64,000 bases of DNA from Mucilaginibacter robiniae (GCF_012849215.1 NZ_CP051682.1:3782001-3846000), one strand, 5' to 3'. Counted from the stretch's first letter, positions 50,215 through 59,918 are shown. The notes: generated by a model not told the origin, from the sequence alone. A program made the numbers and translations.

Positions 50215-52299
50215 TTATTGAAAATCAGCCGCAGTAACACCTTCGTTTACTTTAACATCATTGATTTTTAGATCCAATACTTGTTGCTGGTTGTTGGCAC
50301 TGTTGGTGATAGTTTGACTGAATGGATACATCACGCCATTAACTTTCTTGTAATCGCCCATATCAACAGTAGTGGTAATAACTACATTGTTTTGAGTTTG
50401 GGTTTCTTCCTGTCGTACCAGTAACTTGGTGTTGGTATCAAAATATTCATTCCAAGTTTTACCGGTAGGTGAGGTAATAGAAACTTTGTATGCATCGGCA
50501 TTGTTTACCTTCTCAACACCTTTTAGCTCGGTTTTAAATGCTGGATTGCTTACGTAATTCAGTTGTTCAAACAAGCCAGTAATTACATTCTTTTCCTTGA
50601 TCTCGTCGGCAGTCATGGGCAATTTATTGCTAATTTGCTGCTGGTAGCCAGTAGTGCCATTAAATACACGTTTCATCAAAGTATTGCTGCCCATTGAAAC
50701 TGTCATGAGTTCTTTGTTAGGCACCATGTTTTTGGTTTGAACAGCCAAGTTCATGCCTTGCATTTGCATAGTGCCGGTAGAACTAACTGATTTTACCTTT
50801 TTAAGTTCAGCTGAACCGCCCACGGCACTGATATAGTTATTCAGTACATCAGTTGCTTTCAGGCCGGCAGGTACAGCAGCTGTTGGTTGGGCCGTAACCG
50901 GGTTGGCATAAGTATCGTACGTTTTAACTGGGAAGCCCAGTTTTTGTAAACCTGGCATAAACTGCGAAGCATTACCTACAATAACTACACGGGTGTTGCC
51001 ATAATTAAAATACTTTTGCGCTACGCGTTGCACATCTTCTGCAGTAACGGCATTGATGCGTTGCAGGTAAGTGCGGTAGTAATCTTTAGGCAGGTCGTTA
51101 ATCAAAATGTTACGTGCATAGCTGGCCGTAGCTGAAGGGTTTTCCATGTTTAAAGCAAACGAACCATTGTACAATGCTTTCGCATTTTGCAATTCCTCGG
51201 CTGATACCTTATCGCTGCGAATACGATTAATCTGCGTTAAAAATTCGGTAACTGCACTATCTGTTTTGGCTGTACGTACGGCAGCACTGGCTTTAAAAGC
51301 AGTTTGGTACTTGCCGCCACCAATATTGGAGTAAGCTCCATAAGTAAAGCCACGTTTTTCACGTAGAGCTTTAAACAGGTAAGCGTCAGAACCGCCACCT
51401 AAAATAATGTTGGCTAACTGTACCGCAAAGTAATCGGGCTCATTGATGCCTAACGATACCAAGTTAGTTACCGTGATATTAGATTGTACCGCAGTTGGCA
51501 TGTTAATCACATCAATCTCTGTAGCAGCCGGATTGGGTACAGTAGCTAGTGTAGGTAAGGTTAAAGCACCACCTTTCCAGCTACCAAATGTTTTTTCCAC
51601 CAAAGCTTTGGCAGCATCCGATTTGATATCGCCAATAATAGTTAAGTACGAACGTGATGGCGTAATGTATTGCATGTAAGCTGATTTAACATCAGCCAGG
51701 GTTAAATTTTTAACGGTTGTTTCCGTTTCAAACTCCCCCATAGGGTTGTTTTTGCCATATGCTAAAGCATTAACTACCCGACCGGATATAGCCGTTGCAT
51801 TTTTCTCATTGCTTTTCAAGCCGGTTAAGTACTGCGATTGTAGTTTATCAAAAGAAGCTTGGGTCATGGCCGGAGTTTCTAAAGCTTTGCTCATTAATGT
51901 AAAAGCTTCCGGGAAGTAACGGGTAAGTGCATCTACACTACCGCCGGTGCTGGTTAGGCTTACAGAAGCGCCTAGTTTATCTACCGCCTCATCAAATTGT
52001 GCTTTGGGCATATTGGTAGTGCCTTCATTCAGCATTTGGCCCATCAGGTTTAGTACGCCCGCTTTGTTGCCTTCTGTACGCGGACCAGCATCAACGTAAA
52101 AGCTAGCATCTATGTGTGGTAGTTTGTGGTCTTCTACAATTAATACGGTAATACCGTTAGAGAGTTTGTAGGTAACCGGATCTTTAAAAGTAATAACCGG
52201 AGCCGGGCCGGGTGCCGGCTGATGCGTGCGATCAATAGTTTGGGCTTGGGCCTGTTGCAGCAAAATAGCACCTGCAGCAATAGCTAATATTTTTTTCAT
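50215..52299 (-). CDS. M16 family peptidase-like protein, inactive type, with C-terminal lipoprotein-like domain
   Basis: 694 residues from ATG 52299 (MKKILAIAAGAILLQQAQAQ, a signal peptide); the longer frame begins with TTG. The N-terminal M16 fold (about 40-450) has NLMGQ (84-88) where the zinc motif HxxEH should stand, so it is predicted to be the non-catalytic partner. The GFTYGAYSNIGG block near 330 is the substrate-binding element kept by such partners. Residues about 480-694 are a beta-rich extra domain (LNNYISAVGGSAELKKV, TVDMGDYKKVNGVMYPF), like outer-membrane lipoprotein-sorting proteins. It follows the active M16 gene by 66 bases. Confidence 0.88.
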   Translation of the reverse strand: MKKILAIAAGAILLQQAQAQTIDRTHQPAPGPAPVITFKDPVTYKLSNGITVLIVEDHKLPHIDASFYVDAGPRTEGNKAGVLNLMGQMLNEGTTNMPKAQFDEAVDKLGASVSLTSTGGSVDALTRYFPEAFTLMSKALETPAMTQASFDKLQSQYLTGLKSNEKNATAISGRVVNALAYGKNNPMGEFETETTVKNLTLADVKSAYMQYITPSRSYLTIIGDIKSDAAKALVEKTFGSWKGGALTLPTLATVPNPAATEIDVINMPTAVQSNITVTNLVSLGINEPDYFAVQLANIILGGGSDAYLFKALREKRGFTYGAYSNIGGGKYQTAFKASAAVRTAKTDSAVTEFLTQINRIRSDKVSAEELQNAKALYNGSFALNMENPSATASYARNILINDLPKDYYRTYLQRINAVTAEDVQRVAQKYFNYGNTRVVIVGNASQFMPGLQKLGFPVKTYDTYANPVTAQPTAAVPAGLKATDVLNNYISAVGGSAELKKVKSVSSTGTMQMQGMNLAVQTKNMVPNKELMTVSMGSNTLMKRVFNGTTGYQQQISNKLPMTADEIKEKNVITGLFEQLNYVSNPAFKTELKGVEKVNNADAYKVSITSPTGKTWNEYFDTNTKLLVRQEETQTQNNVVITTTVDMGDYKKVNGVMYPFSQTITNSANNQQQVLDLKINDVKVNEGVTAADFQ

Positions 52300-52365
52300 G
52301 TATGTGTTCTGTTTCAATGGCTTGCGTATGGCAGGCTTTGTTTTTAACCAATCAATAGTTGTTTA

Positions 52366-53694
52366 TCAGGTTGTTTTTTTAACTGGCAGGTAATACAATA
52401 CCAAGCGTGATGATGGCTGCAGGTATTTAATGGCAGCTGCACGGATATCTTCGCGGCTAATGCTGCGAATGCGTTCCAGTTCCTGGTTGGTATAGTTGGT
52501 GTTTTTATGATGAAAAACATAGCCGTTAGCCAGGTTTTCAGCCACACCCAAATCTTTGGAATTTGCGGTGATATAATTGTTCTCAAACTGATTTTGCAGC
52601 TTGCGATAATCATCTTCGCTAATCAAGTTGGTTTGCAGCTTTACAATCTCGGCATCAGCATCAGCAAGCAGTGTGTTAAGCGGCGTATTGTTGTTTGGTA
52701 GCGCGTAAGTAATATAAGCGCCGTAATCTTCCAGTGCATAATTGAAAGAGCCTACCTGTAAAGCTTCTTTCTTATCATCTACCATTTTTTTGTAAAGCTT
52801 AGAGCTACCACCGTTTGATAGATAAGCTGAAATCATCTCCAGCGTTTTTGAATCTTTACTATCGTTACCTGGTACGCGGTAAGTAGAGGTAATCATCGGC
52901 AGCTGTATGTTAGCATCATACGCAGTATCCACCATCTGTTTGGTGATAGGAGCTTCCTCAATTTTAGTGTACACCACAGGTGCTCCTTTCGGGATATCAG
53001 CAAAATAATCGTTAATAAGTTTTTTAGCTTGGGCCACATCAATATCGCCAGCTATAGAAAGTGCTGCATTGTTTGGTGTATAATATTTTTTAAAGAATGC
53101 TTTAAACTCATCTAGCTTAGCTGCATCCAAGTCGGCCATGGAACCAATTACTGAGCCACCATAAGGATGTTTTGGAAACAAATCTTTAAAAATGCTATTT
53201 ACTAAATTACCATAAGGCGTATTATCCATACGCAGGCGCTTTTCTTCTTTTACTACTTCATTCTGGGTTTTAACGCCAATCTCGTTAATCACCGGGTGCA
53301 TCATACGCTCACTTTCCAGCCACAAGCCCAGTTTAAACTGGTTAGATGGAAACACTTCATAGTAAAAAGTCCGATCATAAGTAGTGTTAGCATTGTTCTG
53401 ACCACCATTAGCAGCTACAATTTTCATAAACTCGCCGCGCTTAATGTTGTCAGTACCTTCAAATAGCAGGTGCTCAAAAAAGTGAGCAAAGCCGGTACGT
53501 CCCGGTACTTCGTTTTTAGAACCTACGTGATACATCACACTTACGGCTACCACTGGAGCTGATTTATCCTGATGAAGGATAACATGCAAGCCATTGGGCA
53601 GATCATACTCGGTAAAATCAACTTTTTGCGCTTTTAGCGATTGGCAGAACAGGCTGCCCGCCAAAGCACACCAAAATAGTTTGGGTTTTAACAT
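52366..53694 (-). CDS. M16 family zinc metallopeptidase, catalytic subunit
   Basis: 442 residues with a signal peptide (MLKPKLFWCALAGSLFC, cleavage after KAQ). The zinc motif HFFEH (71-75) with the distal glutamate at E151, exactly 76 residues on, is intact. Two M16 half-domains (about 30-225 and 230-430) make half of the usual clamshell, so it probably pairs with the inactive M16 protein encoded next. M16 pairs of this kind degrade or process peptides in the periplasm. The gene is read first in the two-gene unit. Confidence 0.92.
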   Translation of the reverse strand: MLKPKLFWCALAGSLFCQSLKAQKVDFTEYDLPNGLHVILHQDKSAPVVAVSVMYHVGSKNEVPGRTGFAHFFEHLLFEGTDNIKRGEFMKIVAANGGQNNANTTYDRTFYYEVFPSNQFKLGLWLESERMMHPVINEIGVKTQNEVVKEEKRLRMDNTPYGNLVNSIFKDLFPKHPYGGSVIGSMADLDAAKLDEFKAFFKKYYTPNNAALSIAGDIDVAQAKKLINDYFADIPKGAPVVYTKIEEAPITKQMVDTAYDANIQLPMITSTYRVPGNDSKDSKTLEMISAYLSNGGSSKLYKKMVDDKKEALQVGSFNYALEDYGAYITYALPNNNTPLNTLLADADAEIVKLQTNLISEDDYRKLQNQFENNYITANSKDLGVAENLANGYVFHHKNTNYTNQELERIRSISREDIRAAAIKYLQPSSRLVLYYLPVKKTT

Positions 53695-53732
53695 GGTTTT
53701 TTTAGAGGGTTTGAATTAATTGTTGAATATAC

Positions 53733-53762
53733 AAAAAATGCAAGCCTATATGGACTTGCATG
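53733..53762 (-). terminator. Terminator of the DUF2911 gene
   Basis: Read on the minus strand, ATGCAAGTC and GGCTTGCAT (about 9 bp with one G-T) flank a short A/T loop and are followed by TTTTTTG. This separates the folC-DUF2911 group from the M16 pair. Confidence 0.75.
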
Positions 53763-53826
53763 CGTAACGATTTAACAGCTATACCTTAGATAGCCTAAAA
53801 TGATTTTTGTTACAGATAAGTTGAAA

Positions 53827-54342
53827 TTATTTTACTTTAAAAGCTACTAATTTATCACCCCAAACAAAGCTGATTTTGCCTGATGGATCAATCATAAACT
53901 TTAACTTTTCAGTAAATTCAGTCGCTTTTTGGGTTTTAACGGTAACACGCAATACGTCTTCATCTTCTTTGTAAACCGTGCCCCAGTTTTTAACACCTTT
54001 GCTGAAAATGATTACCCAACTCGTTTCGCCAGGAATACTGTATAAGGCATATTTACCCGCAGATAATGGTTTTCCCTCCACCTTAACATCATGACTAAAT
54101 TCAACCGTTGTAATCTCGTTAGCACCGGTACGCCACCATTTACCATATGTGGCAATGTCTTTACCTATAGTACGGCCTTTAACGGAAGGCTGGCTATAAG
54201 CTACCTCAACCTGGGTGTTTTTAATCGTACCCCTTACGGTATCGGGTGGGCTAGTTCGCTTGCTTTTATCCATTTGTGCCGAGGCTGTAAAAGCAGTAAG
54301 CATAAAGCCTAAGATTAATGACACGTTTAGTAGTTTTTTCAT
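53827..54342 (-). CDS. DUF2911 family secreted protein
   Basis: 171 residues with a signal peptide (MKKLLNVSLILGFMLTAFTASAQ). The rest is a DUF2911 beta-sandwich: VEVAYSQPSVKGRTIG, YGKWWRTGANEITTVEF, PLSAGKYALYSIPGETSW and IIFSKGVKNWG are all family blocks. The family is nearly restricted to Bacteroidota and its function is unknown. It is the last gene of a likely four-gene unit read from folC. Confidence 0.9.
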   Translation of the reverse strand: MKKLLNVSLILGFMLTAFTASAQMDKSKRTSPPDTVRGTIKNTQVEVAYSQPSVKGRTIGKDIATYGKWWRTGANEITTVEFSHDVKVEGKPLSAGKYALYSIPGETSWVIIFSKGVKNWGTVYKEDEDVLRVTVKTQKATEFTEKLKFMIDPSGKISFVWGDKLVAFKVK

Positions 54343-54371
54343 TTTAATTTTATAAGTATAATTTTAGTGAG

Positions 54372-55355
54372 TTACAATTTAACAGGTTGCGTAAATGCAT
54401 CCATAATCTGCATCAACGTAACAGCTTCTTCAATGCTGCACGGATTGGCTTCTTCGCCGCGTAGATAGCCTACTATGCTGGTAATCATAGGATGTTGTAT
54501 ATTTTCGGGGTGAGTGAAGTTTAAAGTTTGTTCGCTAGCTTCATTCTGAACGGTAATAGTATTGCCAAATACCGAAAAGCTGATTTTACCTTTAGTTCCA
54601 ATAATATCGCAGCTGTCAGTGTTTTGATTTTCGGCTACATCAAAGCACCAGGAACCATTGAATACTACCTGATTTTTAAATAAGATTTGGCCACATACAT
54701 GATCGTCGGCAGTAGTGGCTTGTGCTTGGTTTAAGGCAAATCCCTGGTAAAAGGCAGGTTCGCCAAAAAAGTACAGCATCAAATCTAATTGATGCGGGGC
54801 TAAATCATGAAAATAGCCACCACCTGATATTTCGGGCTGTACACGCCAGTTCGGTGCATTTTTGGTGACCAAAGCTGGTTTACGACTTTGCCATAAGCGC
54901 ATTTGTACAGTGCGTACTTCACCAATAACCTGCTGTTGCAATAGTTCTTTTACTTTTAAAAACATAGGTAAGCGGCGACGGTAATGAGCTACTACCAGTT
55001 TACCGTTGTGCTGTTTTACTGCATCAGCCATCTGTTGAGCCTGTGCAGCATTCAGAGTTACCGGTTTTTCTACATATACCGGAAAACCTTTAGCTAAAGC
55101 CTGTAAGGCATACTCCAAATGTGAAGATGGGGGAGTAGCAATGTAAATGGCGTTCACCTCGCTATCGTTCAGTAAGTCTTCAGCCTGATTGTACCAGTTG
55201 CTTACCCCATGGCGGCTGGCATAATCCGCAGCTTTTTCGGCATCGCGTCGCATAACGGCAGCCAGCTTACTGCCGGATACTTTATTAAAGGCCGGGCCAC
55301 TTTTTTTCTCAGTAACATCGCCACAGCCAATAATACCCCAGTTAATATTGTCCAT
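54372..55355 (-). CDS. Gfo/Idh/MocA family oxidoreductase
   Basis: 327 residues. The N-terminal Rossmann fold has GIIGCGDVTEKKSGPAF (7-23) and YVEKPVTLNAAQA, with the catalytic lysine in EKP (about 95-97). The C-terminal sheet domain includes GGGYFHDLAPHQLDLMLY. Such enzymes oxidise or reduce sugars and inositols with NAD(P); the substrate is unknown. It lies 10 bases after an aldo-keto reductase gene, suggesting a joint sugar- or aldehyde-handling role. Confidence 0.9.
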   Translation of the reverse strand: MDNINWGIIGCGDVTEKKSGPAFNKVSGSKLAAVMRRDAEKAADYASRHGVSNWYNQAEDLLNDSEVNAIYIATPPSSHLEYALQALAKGFPVYVEKPVTLNAAQAQQMADAVKQHNGKLVVAHYRRRLPMFLKVKELLQQQVIGEVRTVQMRLWQSRKPALVTKNAPNWRVQPEISGGGYFHDLAPHQLDLMLYFFGEPAFYQGFALNQAQATTADDHVCGQILFKNQVVFNGSWCFDVAENQNTDSCDIIGTKGKISFSVFGNTITVQNEASEQTLNFTHPENIQHPMITSIVGYLRGEEANPCSIEEAVTLMQIMDAFTQPVKL

Positions 55356-55365
55356 ATATAAGGTC

Positions 55366-56361
55366 TTAGTAATTGCTTAGGATGTTTTCTATCCGGCTTA
55401 ATTCTTCATTACTGAACTGGATGTTTTCTAAACATTTCAGCGAATCGGCTAACTGTTCCGGTTTGCTGGCACCCACTAGCACTGAAGTTACCCGCGGATC
55501 TTTTAATAACCAGGCTAAAGCCATTTGCGCCAGGGTTTGGCCGCGTTGCTGTGCCAGATCATTCAATTGCTGAATCTGATTCAATCGTTCAGTGGTTAAT
55601 TGATTTTGCTGTAGAGCGCCTGTGGTTTTAGCTGCTCTTGAATCTTCCGGAATGCCATGCAGGTATTTATTGCTTAACATGCCTTGTGCCAGTGGTGAAA
55701 AGGGAATACAGCCTACACCATCTTTTTCTAAAACATCCAGTAAACCACCCTCTACCCAACGCTCAAACATGGAATATTTAGGCTGATGAATTAAGCATGG
55801 TGTACCTAGCTGTTTTAAAATAGCAATCGCTTTCTCTGCTTCTTCTGCTTGATAGTTAGAAATACCTACATACAAAGCTTTACCCTGGCGCACGATTAAA
55901 TCCAAGGCAGACATGGTTTCTTCTAAAGGTGTTTCAGGATCAGGACGGTGGTGGTAAAAAATATCTACGTAATCCAGTCCCATACGTGTTAAGCTTTGGT
56001 CTAAACTGGCTACCAGATATTTTTTTGAACCCCAATTACCATAAGGGCCTGGCCACATATCATAACCTGCTTTGCTGGAAATAATTAGTTCATCGCGATA
56101 GTTCTTAAAATCTTTTTGCAGAATGTGACCAAAGTTTTCTTCTGCCGAGCCATAGGGTGGGCCGTAATTGTTCGCTAAGTCGAAGTGGGTGATGCCGCTA
56201 TTAAAAGCCAAGTGTAGTATTTTACGATAATTTTCAAATACATCGACTCCGCCGAAGTTGTGCCATAAGCCTAATGATATAGCCGGGAGCTTTATGCCGC
56301 TACGGCCACAACGGCGATAAGGCATATTTTCATAACGGTTTTCAGCCGGTACGTACGTCAT
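55366..56361 (-). CDS. Aldo-keto reductase, L-glyceraldehyde-3-phosphate reductase (YghZ) type
   Basis: 331 residues, NADPH-dependent (beta/alpha)8 barrel. THFDLANNYGPPYGSAEENFG (58-78, as two blocks around D61 and Y66, the catalytic aspartate and tyrosine) and DYVDIFYHHRPD, QPKYSMFERWVE and FSPLAQGMLSNKYL fit the YghZ/Gpr subgroup, which reduces L-glyceraldehyde 3-phosphate and methylglyoxal. Detoxification of reactive aldehydes is therefore the likely job, with the Gfo/Idh/MocA enzyme downstream. Confidence 0.9.
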   Translation of the reverse strand: MTYVPAENRYENMPYRRCGRSGIKLPAISLGLWHNFGGVDVFENYRKILHLAFNSGITHFDLANNYGPPYGSAEENFGHILQKDFKNYRDELIISSKAGYDMWPGPYGNWGSKKYLVASLDQSLTRMGLDYVDIFYHHRPDPETPLEETMSALDLIVRQGKALYVGISNYQAEEAEKAIAILKQLGTPCLIHQPKYSMFERWVEGGLLDVLEKDGVGCIPFSPLAQGMLSNKYLHGIPEDSRAAKTTGALQQNQLTTERLNQIQQLNDLAQQRGQTLAQMALAWLLKDPRVTSVLVGASKPEQLADSLKCLENIQFSNEELSRIENILSNY

Positions 56362-56427
56362 AATTACAGAGATAAATGGTTTACTCGGTAAATGTAGGCT
56401 TTTGCCCTAAATGGCTGTTCAGGAAAT

Positions 56428-57804
56428 TTAAACTATTTCGGCCACTACAAAAGTGCTGCCGCCGGCAAAAACCAGGTCGGCAGAACCGGCCTGTTGCTGT
56501 GCTGCTTGTAATGCGCTTTTTACCGATGGGTAGCTACTACCTTGTAGGTTGAACTGACTAGCTTGATGCTGCAAAGTTTCAGCTTCCAGCCCGCGCGGGA
56601 TATCCGGTTTACAGAAATAATAAGTAGCTTGTTGAGGAAGCATACTTAACACTTTACTGGCATCTTTATCGTTCACCATACCTAATACCCAATGCAGATG
56701 TTGATAGGGCACGGCTTGTATATTTTTCAGTACTTCCTGAATACCATCAGGGTTATGGCCAGTATCGCAAATAGTAAGTGGTTTCTGGCTAAGTATCTGC
56801 CAGCGGCCATTTAAACCAGTTAAGGTTTTTACTTGTTCCAAGGCTACACATACATGCTCGTTCGTAATGCTAAAACCCTGCTGCCTTAATTCATCAACAA
56901 CCGATAAAACTGTTTTTACGTTTTTGAGCTGATAGGTACCGGTAAGATCTAATTGTAGTTGTTGAGCTTCAGGTTGCGGGTTTTGCGTTGCAGGAGCATG
57001 GTTTCCGTGTACTTTGATGTTCAGTAATTTGCTAGATGAGTAGCTTTGAAGTAATGATTGCTGTTTCTCTTCCTCAATTTCCATCTCTTTATCTTCAGAA
57101 AGCTGGCTACTAATTACCTCAACCTGCCATTGCTCAGAGGCAAAAGTAAGTGGAGACTGTTGCTCCTGCGCTGTTTTCGTAAATACACCAGCTACCTCAG
57201 GCTGGTATTCGCCGACAATAATTGGAATTTGGGGCTTGATAATACCTGCCTTTTCGCCTGCAATTTCTGGTAAGGTATTACCCAGCAAATTCATATGATC
57301 CCAACCTATGTTGGTGATGACAGACAATAGCGGAGTAATTACATTGGTTGAATCTAACCGGCCGCCTAACCCTACTTCAATAATGGCAATGTCCACTTTG
57401 TGGCGGGCGAAAGCATCAAAAGCTAAAGCTACGGTCATTTCAAAAAATGAAGGTTGTATATTTTCGAAATTAACTTGGTGCTGCGCTACAAAAGCTACCA
57501 CTTCCTGCTCACTAATCATTTTCCCATTAATACAAATACGCTCTCGGAAATCTTTCAAGTGAGGCGAGGTGTACAAACCGGTTTTGTAACCTGCTATTTG
57601 TAATATTGCTGCCAGCATGTGTGAGGTAGAACCTTTGCCGTTTGTGCCACCTATATGTACGCTTTTAAATTGATGTTGCGGATTACCTAGCAGTTTGCAC
57701 AATGCTAATGTATTGGTCAGATCTTTTTTAAAAGCCGATGCTCCCACGCGGGTGAACATAGGGAGTTGGTTATATAGGTAGTCGAGTGTTTCAGGGTAAT
57801 TCAT
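56428..57804 (-). CDS. folC: Dihydrofolate synthase / folylpolyglutamate synthase
   Basis: 458 residues of the Mur ligase-like family. The ATP loop GTNGKGS is at 53-59, followed by GLYTSPHLKDFRERI, EVGLGGRLDSTNV and DGIQEVLKNIQ. The enzyme adds glutamate to dihydropteroate and to folates. A polar insert around 235-275 (Glu/Gln-rich) is not part of the core. It is 171 bases downstream of tonB, separated by a terminator hairpin, so it begins a new transcription unit (folC, reductase, oxidoreductase, DUF2911). Confidence 0.93.
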   Translation of the reverse strand: MNYPETLDYLYNQLPMFTRVGASAFKKDLTNTLALCKLLGNPQHQFKSVHIGGTNGKGSTSHMLAAILQIAGYKTGLYTSPHLKDFRERICINGKMISEQEVVAFVAQHQVNFENIQPSFFEMTVALAFDAFARHKVDIAIIEVGLGGRLDSTNVITPLLSVITNIGWDHMNLLGNTLPEIAGEKAGIIKPQIPIIVGEYQPEVAGVFTKTAQEQQSPLTFASEQWQVEVISSQLSEDKEMEIEEEKQQSLLQSYSSSKLLNIKVHGNHAPATQNPQPEAQQLQLDLTGTYQLKNVKTVLSVVDELRQQGFSITNEHVCVALEQVKTLTGLNGRWQILSQKPLTICDTGHNPDGIQEVLKNIQAVPYQHLHWVLGMVNDKDASKVLSMLPQQATYYFCKPDIPRGLEAETLQHQASQFNLQGSSYPSVKSALQAAQQQAGSADLVFAGGSTFVVAEIV

Positions 57805-57860
57805 TTAGCGTACTGTTTAGTTGAAGCAGTTGCAATTGATGCTAAGCTCCAAATGCAAAA

Positions 57861-57900
57861 TTGCCGCAACGATAACCCATGCTGGTTATCATTGCGGCAA
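57861..57900 (-). terminator. Terminator after tonB
   Basis: TTGCCGCAA-C-GATAACC (57861-57877) pairs with GGTTATC-A-TTGCGGCAA (57884-57900) apart from one mismatch. On the minus strand it is followed by TTTTGCATTT. It closes the exbB-exbD-tonB unit. Confidence 0.82.
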
Positions 57901-57975
57901 AGCTATTAACTAATTAATTAAATGAAAAATTGCCGGATGAAAACTTATATGCTGTTACGAACAGCAGTAACCCGA

Positions 57976-58803
57976 TTATTGTACTTTAAATACAAACACT
58001 ACCGTACCCTGTTGCATATCTGGAGCAGTATCCAGCGAGTTCAGCTTGGACCGCTTAACGGCGTCTTCGCACTTATCTAGCAAATCTGGGTCGGTAATGG
58101 TAGTACCACGAGCACCGGCACGGGCATATATAACGTTACCATTTTTATCTACCCGAATATCAACCACTACTTTACCGGCACGGCGGCTATCATCACTAAC
58201 GGATGGCCGACTCACAAAGCTGCGGTTAAACATACCTGTTAAATTGCCACCATTACCTGAACCAGTACCATTGTAGTTGTTGGTTAAGTTGCTACCAGTT
58301 ACTTTTCCCTGGTTACCAGGTTTGTTGCCGGTACCATCGCCCTCGCCGGTACCGTTATTAGTTTTGCCGGTATATAGTGCATTTTGATTAACTGTGGGCT
58401 TAGCTACTGTTTTGGTAACTTGCTGTTGCGTGTTTACCGTTTGGCTAGGTTTTTTGCTGCTGCTTACCTCAGGCGCATCCTCGTTGTTTTGGGTAACTAC
58501 CTGCTTGGTGCTGTTTTCAACCGGAGCAGGTTTTTCGGTGGGTGGGGTAGGCGTAACTTTATCAGGCTTAGCATGGTTGGCATGTTCTGCCACTGAAGGT
58601 TCCTCGGTACTCATGTAATCATCACCCATACCTTCATCACTGGTACCATAGTTTACCAGTATGCCGCCGGTACCATCTTCCTGTTTAGGCGGCATATGAA
58701 AAACCAGCAGGTAACAAAAGGCAATCAGTAAGGCCAAAATAATGCCCGTAGCCGCAAATGCCTTAGGGTAGTTATTTTCTTCCTCACGGTATTTTACGCT
58801 CAT
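57976..58803 (-). CDS. tonB: TonB-family energy transducer
   Basis: 275 residues: one N-terminal membrane span (about 14-36), a long Pro/Lys/Thr/Asn/Gly-rich linker (45-195, including GTGEGDGTGNKPGN) able to cross the periplasm, and a C-terminal domain (205-275, GKVVVDIRVDKNGNVIYARA then VVFVFKVQ) of the TonB/TolA two-helix, three-strand type. Proton-motive energy from ExbB/ExbD is passed through this protein to outer-membrane receptors. It is the last gene of the cluster and 6 bases from exbD. Confidence 0.9.
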   Translation of the reverse strand: MSVKYREEENNYPKAFAATGIILALLIAFCYLLVFHMPPKQEDGTGGILVNYGTSDEGMGDDYMSTEEPSVAEHANHAKPDKVTPTPPTEKPAPVENSTKQVVTQNNEDAPEVSSSKKPSQTVNTQQQVTKTVAKPTVNQNALYTGKTNNGTGEGDGTGNKPGNQGKVTGSNLTNNYNGTGSGNGGNLTGMFNRSFVSRPSVSDDSRRAGKVVVDIRVDKNGNVIYARAGARGTTITDPDLLDKCEDAVKRSKLNSLDTAPDMQQGTVVFVFKVQ

Positions 58804-58809
58804 GATTGC

Positions 58810-59211
58810 TTATCCTTTAGGCTCGGTTGCTAAAACCAGTTTAATATTCATTTTTTGAGCTACATCCATCACCTGCACTACATCTTGTATAGCTACAGTA
58901 CGATCAACATGCAGAACAATAGTTAAATCAGTAGCCATGTTTTTGTAAGTGCCTAAGGCTGCTTGCAAGCCATCAGGCTGTACTTCCTGCTTATCAACGT
59001 AGTACTTTAAATCTTTGGTGATAGATACATTGATGGTTTTTTTAGAAACCGACTGGCCTGATGATGATTTTGGCAACATCAGTTTAATCACATTCGGATT
59101 GGTAACTGTTGAGGCAATCAGGAAAAACAACAGCAAAAAGAACATTATATCGTTCATGGCCGAGGTATGCACTTCGGCCGAGGCACGGCTGTTTCTTTTT
59201 CTTAAATTCAT
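58810..59211 (-). CDS. exbD: Biopolymer transporter ExbD
   Basis: 133 residues; one membrane span (about 20-38, NDIMFFLLLFFLIAST) preceded by a basic cytoplasmic tail. The membrane aspartate that carries protons in ExbD/TolR is D21, in MNDIMFFLL (19-27). The periplasmic domain 60-133 has the usual alpha/beta pattern (DLTIVLHVDRTVAIQDV). The gene overlaps exbB by 4 bases. It cannot be told from sequence whether the role is ExbD-like or TolR-like. Confidence 0.93.
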   Translation of the reverse strand: MNLRKRNSRASAEVHTSAMNDIMFFLLLFFLIASTVTNPNVIKLMLPKSSSGQSVSKKTINVSITKDLKYYVDKQEVQPDGLQAALGTYKNMATDLTIVLHVDRTVAIQDVVQVMDVAQKMNIKLVLATEPKG

Positions 59212-59915
59212 TTGCTAGGCTCTTCTAACAGGTCAATAAATTCAATGGCATCGGTTTCTAATTTCAAGATTACCTTATCTACCATCATGTTTAAAATATG
59301 ATAACAAACATAAGCTACGATACCTACAAAAAGGCCGGCAGCTGAAGTTACCATTTTAACGTACAAACCACCCGAAATTACACCCATGCTGATGTTATCG
59401 GTTTTGGAGATGTCATAAAATATCTTGATTACCCCGGCAATAGTACCCAAAAAGCCGAACATGGGTGCAATACCAGCTACAATGCCAATAATGCCAATGT
59501 TTCTTTCCAGCTTAGATACTTCAATTTTACCTACGTTTTCAATAGCGCCTTCAATGTCTTTAATAGGGCGACCAATACGCAATAATCCTTTTTGGAGCAT
59601 GCGGCCCAATGGCGAATTGCTGTTGCGGGCTACGGCGATAGCCGAATCTAATTTACCTGAAGTAATACTGCTACGAATTTGGCTCATTAAGTTTGATTCA
59701 TCTTTAGCAGCCTTGCGGATAGTAAAGAAGCGTTCAAAAAATATAACTAGGCCTAGTACAGCTAGTATGCCAATTGGGATCATTACCCAACCACCTTTAA
59801 TTAACAAATCACCAAAACGTAAGTCTTGGTCTTTAATAGCTGCGGTTTGTGCAGCCTGATTTACTGTATCAGTAACAGATTGTGCAGCAGTAGATACCTG
59901 CAGTAATAACATCAT
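59208..59915 (-). CDS. exbB: ExbB/TolQ/MotA family proton channel
   Basis: 235 residues. Three membrane spans at about 39-60, 138-160 and 183-205 with the family blocks IERFFTIRKAAKD-like (FFERFFTIRKAA, 64-75), APMFGFLGTIAGVI (150-163) and TSAAGLFVGIVAYVCYH (190-206). An N-terminal hydrophilic leader of about 25 residues after a short hydrophobic start may act as a signal sequence or a periplasmic tail. With ExbD it forms the proton-driven motor. It starts three bases after the SPOR-domain gene ends. Confidence 0.92.
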   Translation of the reverse strand: MMLLLQVSTAAQSVTDTVNQAAQTAAIKDQDLRFGDLLIKGGWVMIPIGILAVLGLVIFFERFFTIRKAAKDESNLMSQIRSSITSGKLDSAIAVARNSNSPLGRMLQKGLLRIGRPIKDIEGAIENVGKIEVSKLERNIGIIGIVAGIAPMFGFLGTIAGVIKIFYDISKTDNISMGVISGGLYVKMVTSAAGLFVGIVAYVCYHILNMMVDKVILKLETDAIEFIDLLEEPSK

Positions 59916-59918
59916 TTT

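Noticed and set aside
59425..59859. 144-codon frame antisense to exbB
   Set aside because: Shadow of a conserved membrane protein gene; no recognisable feature of its own.
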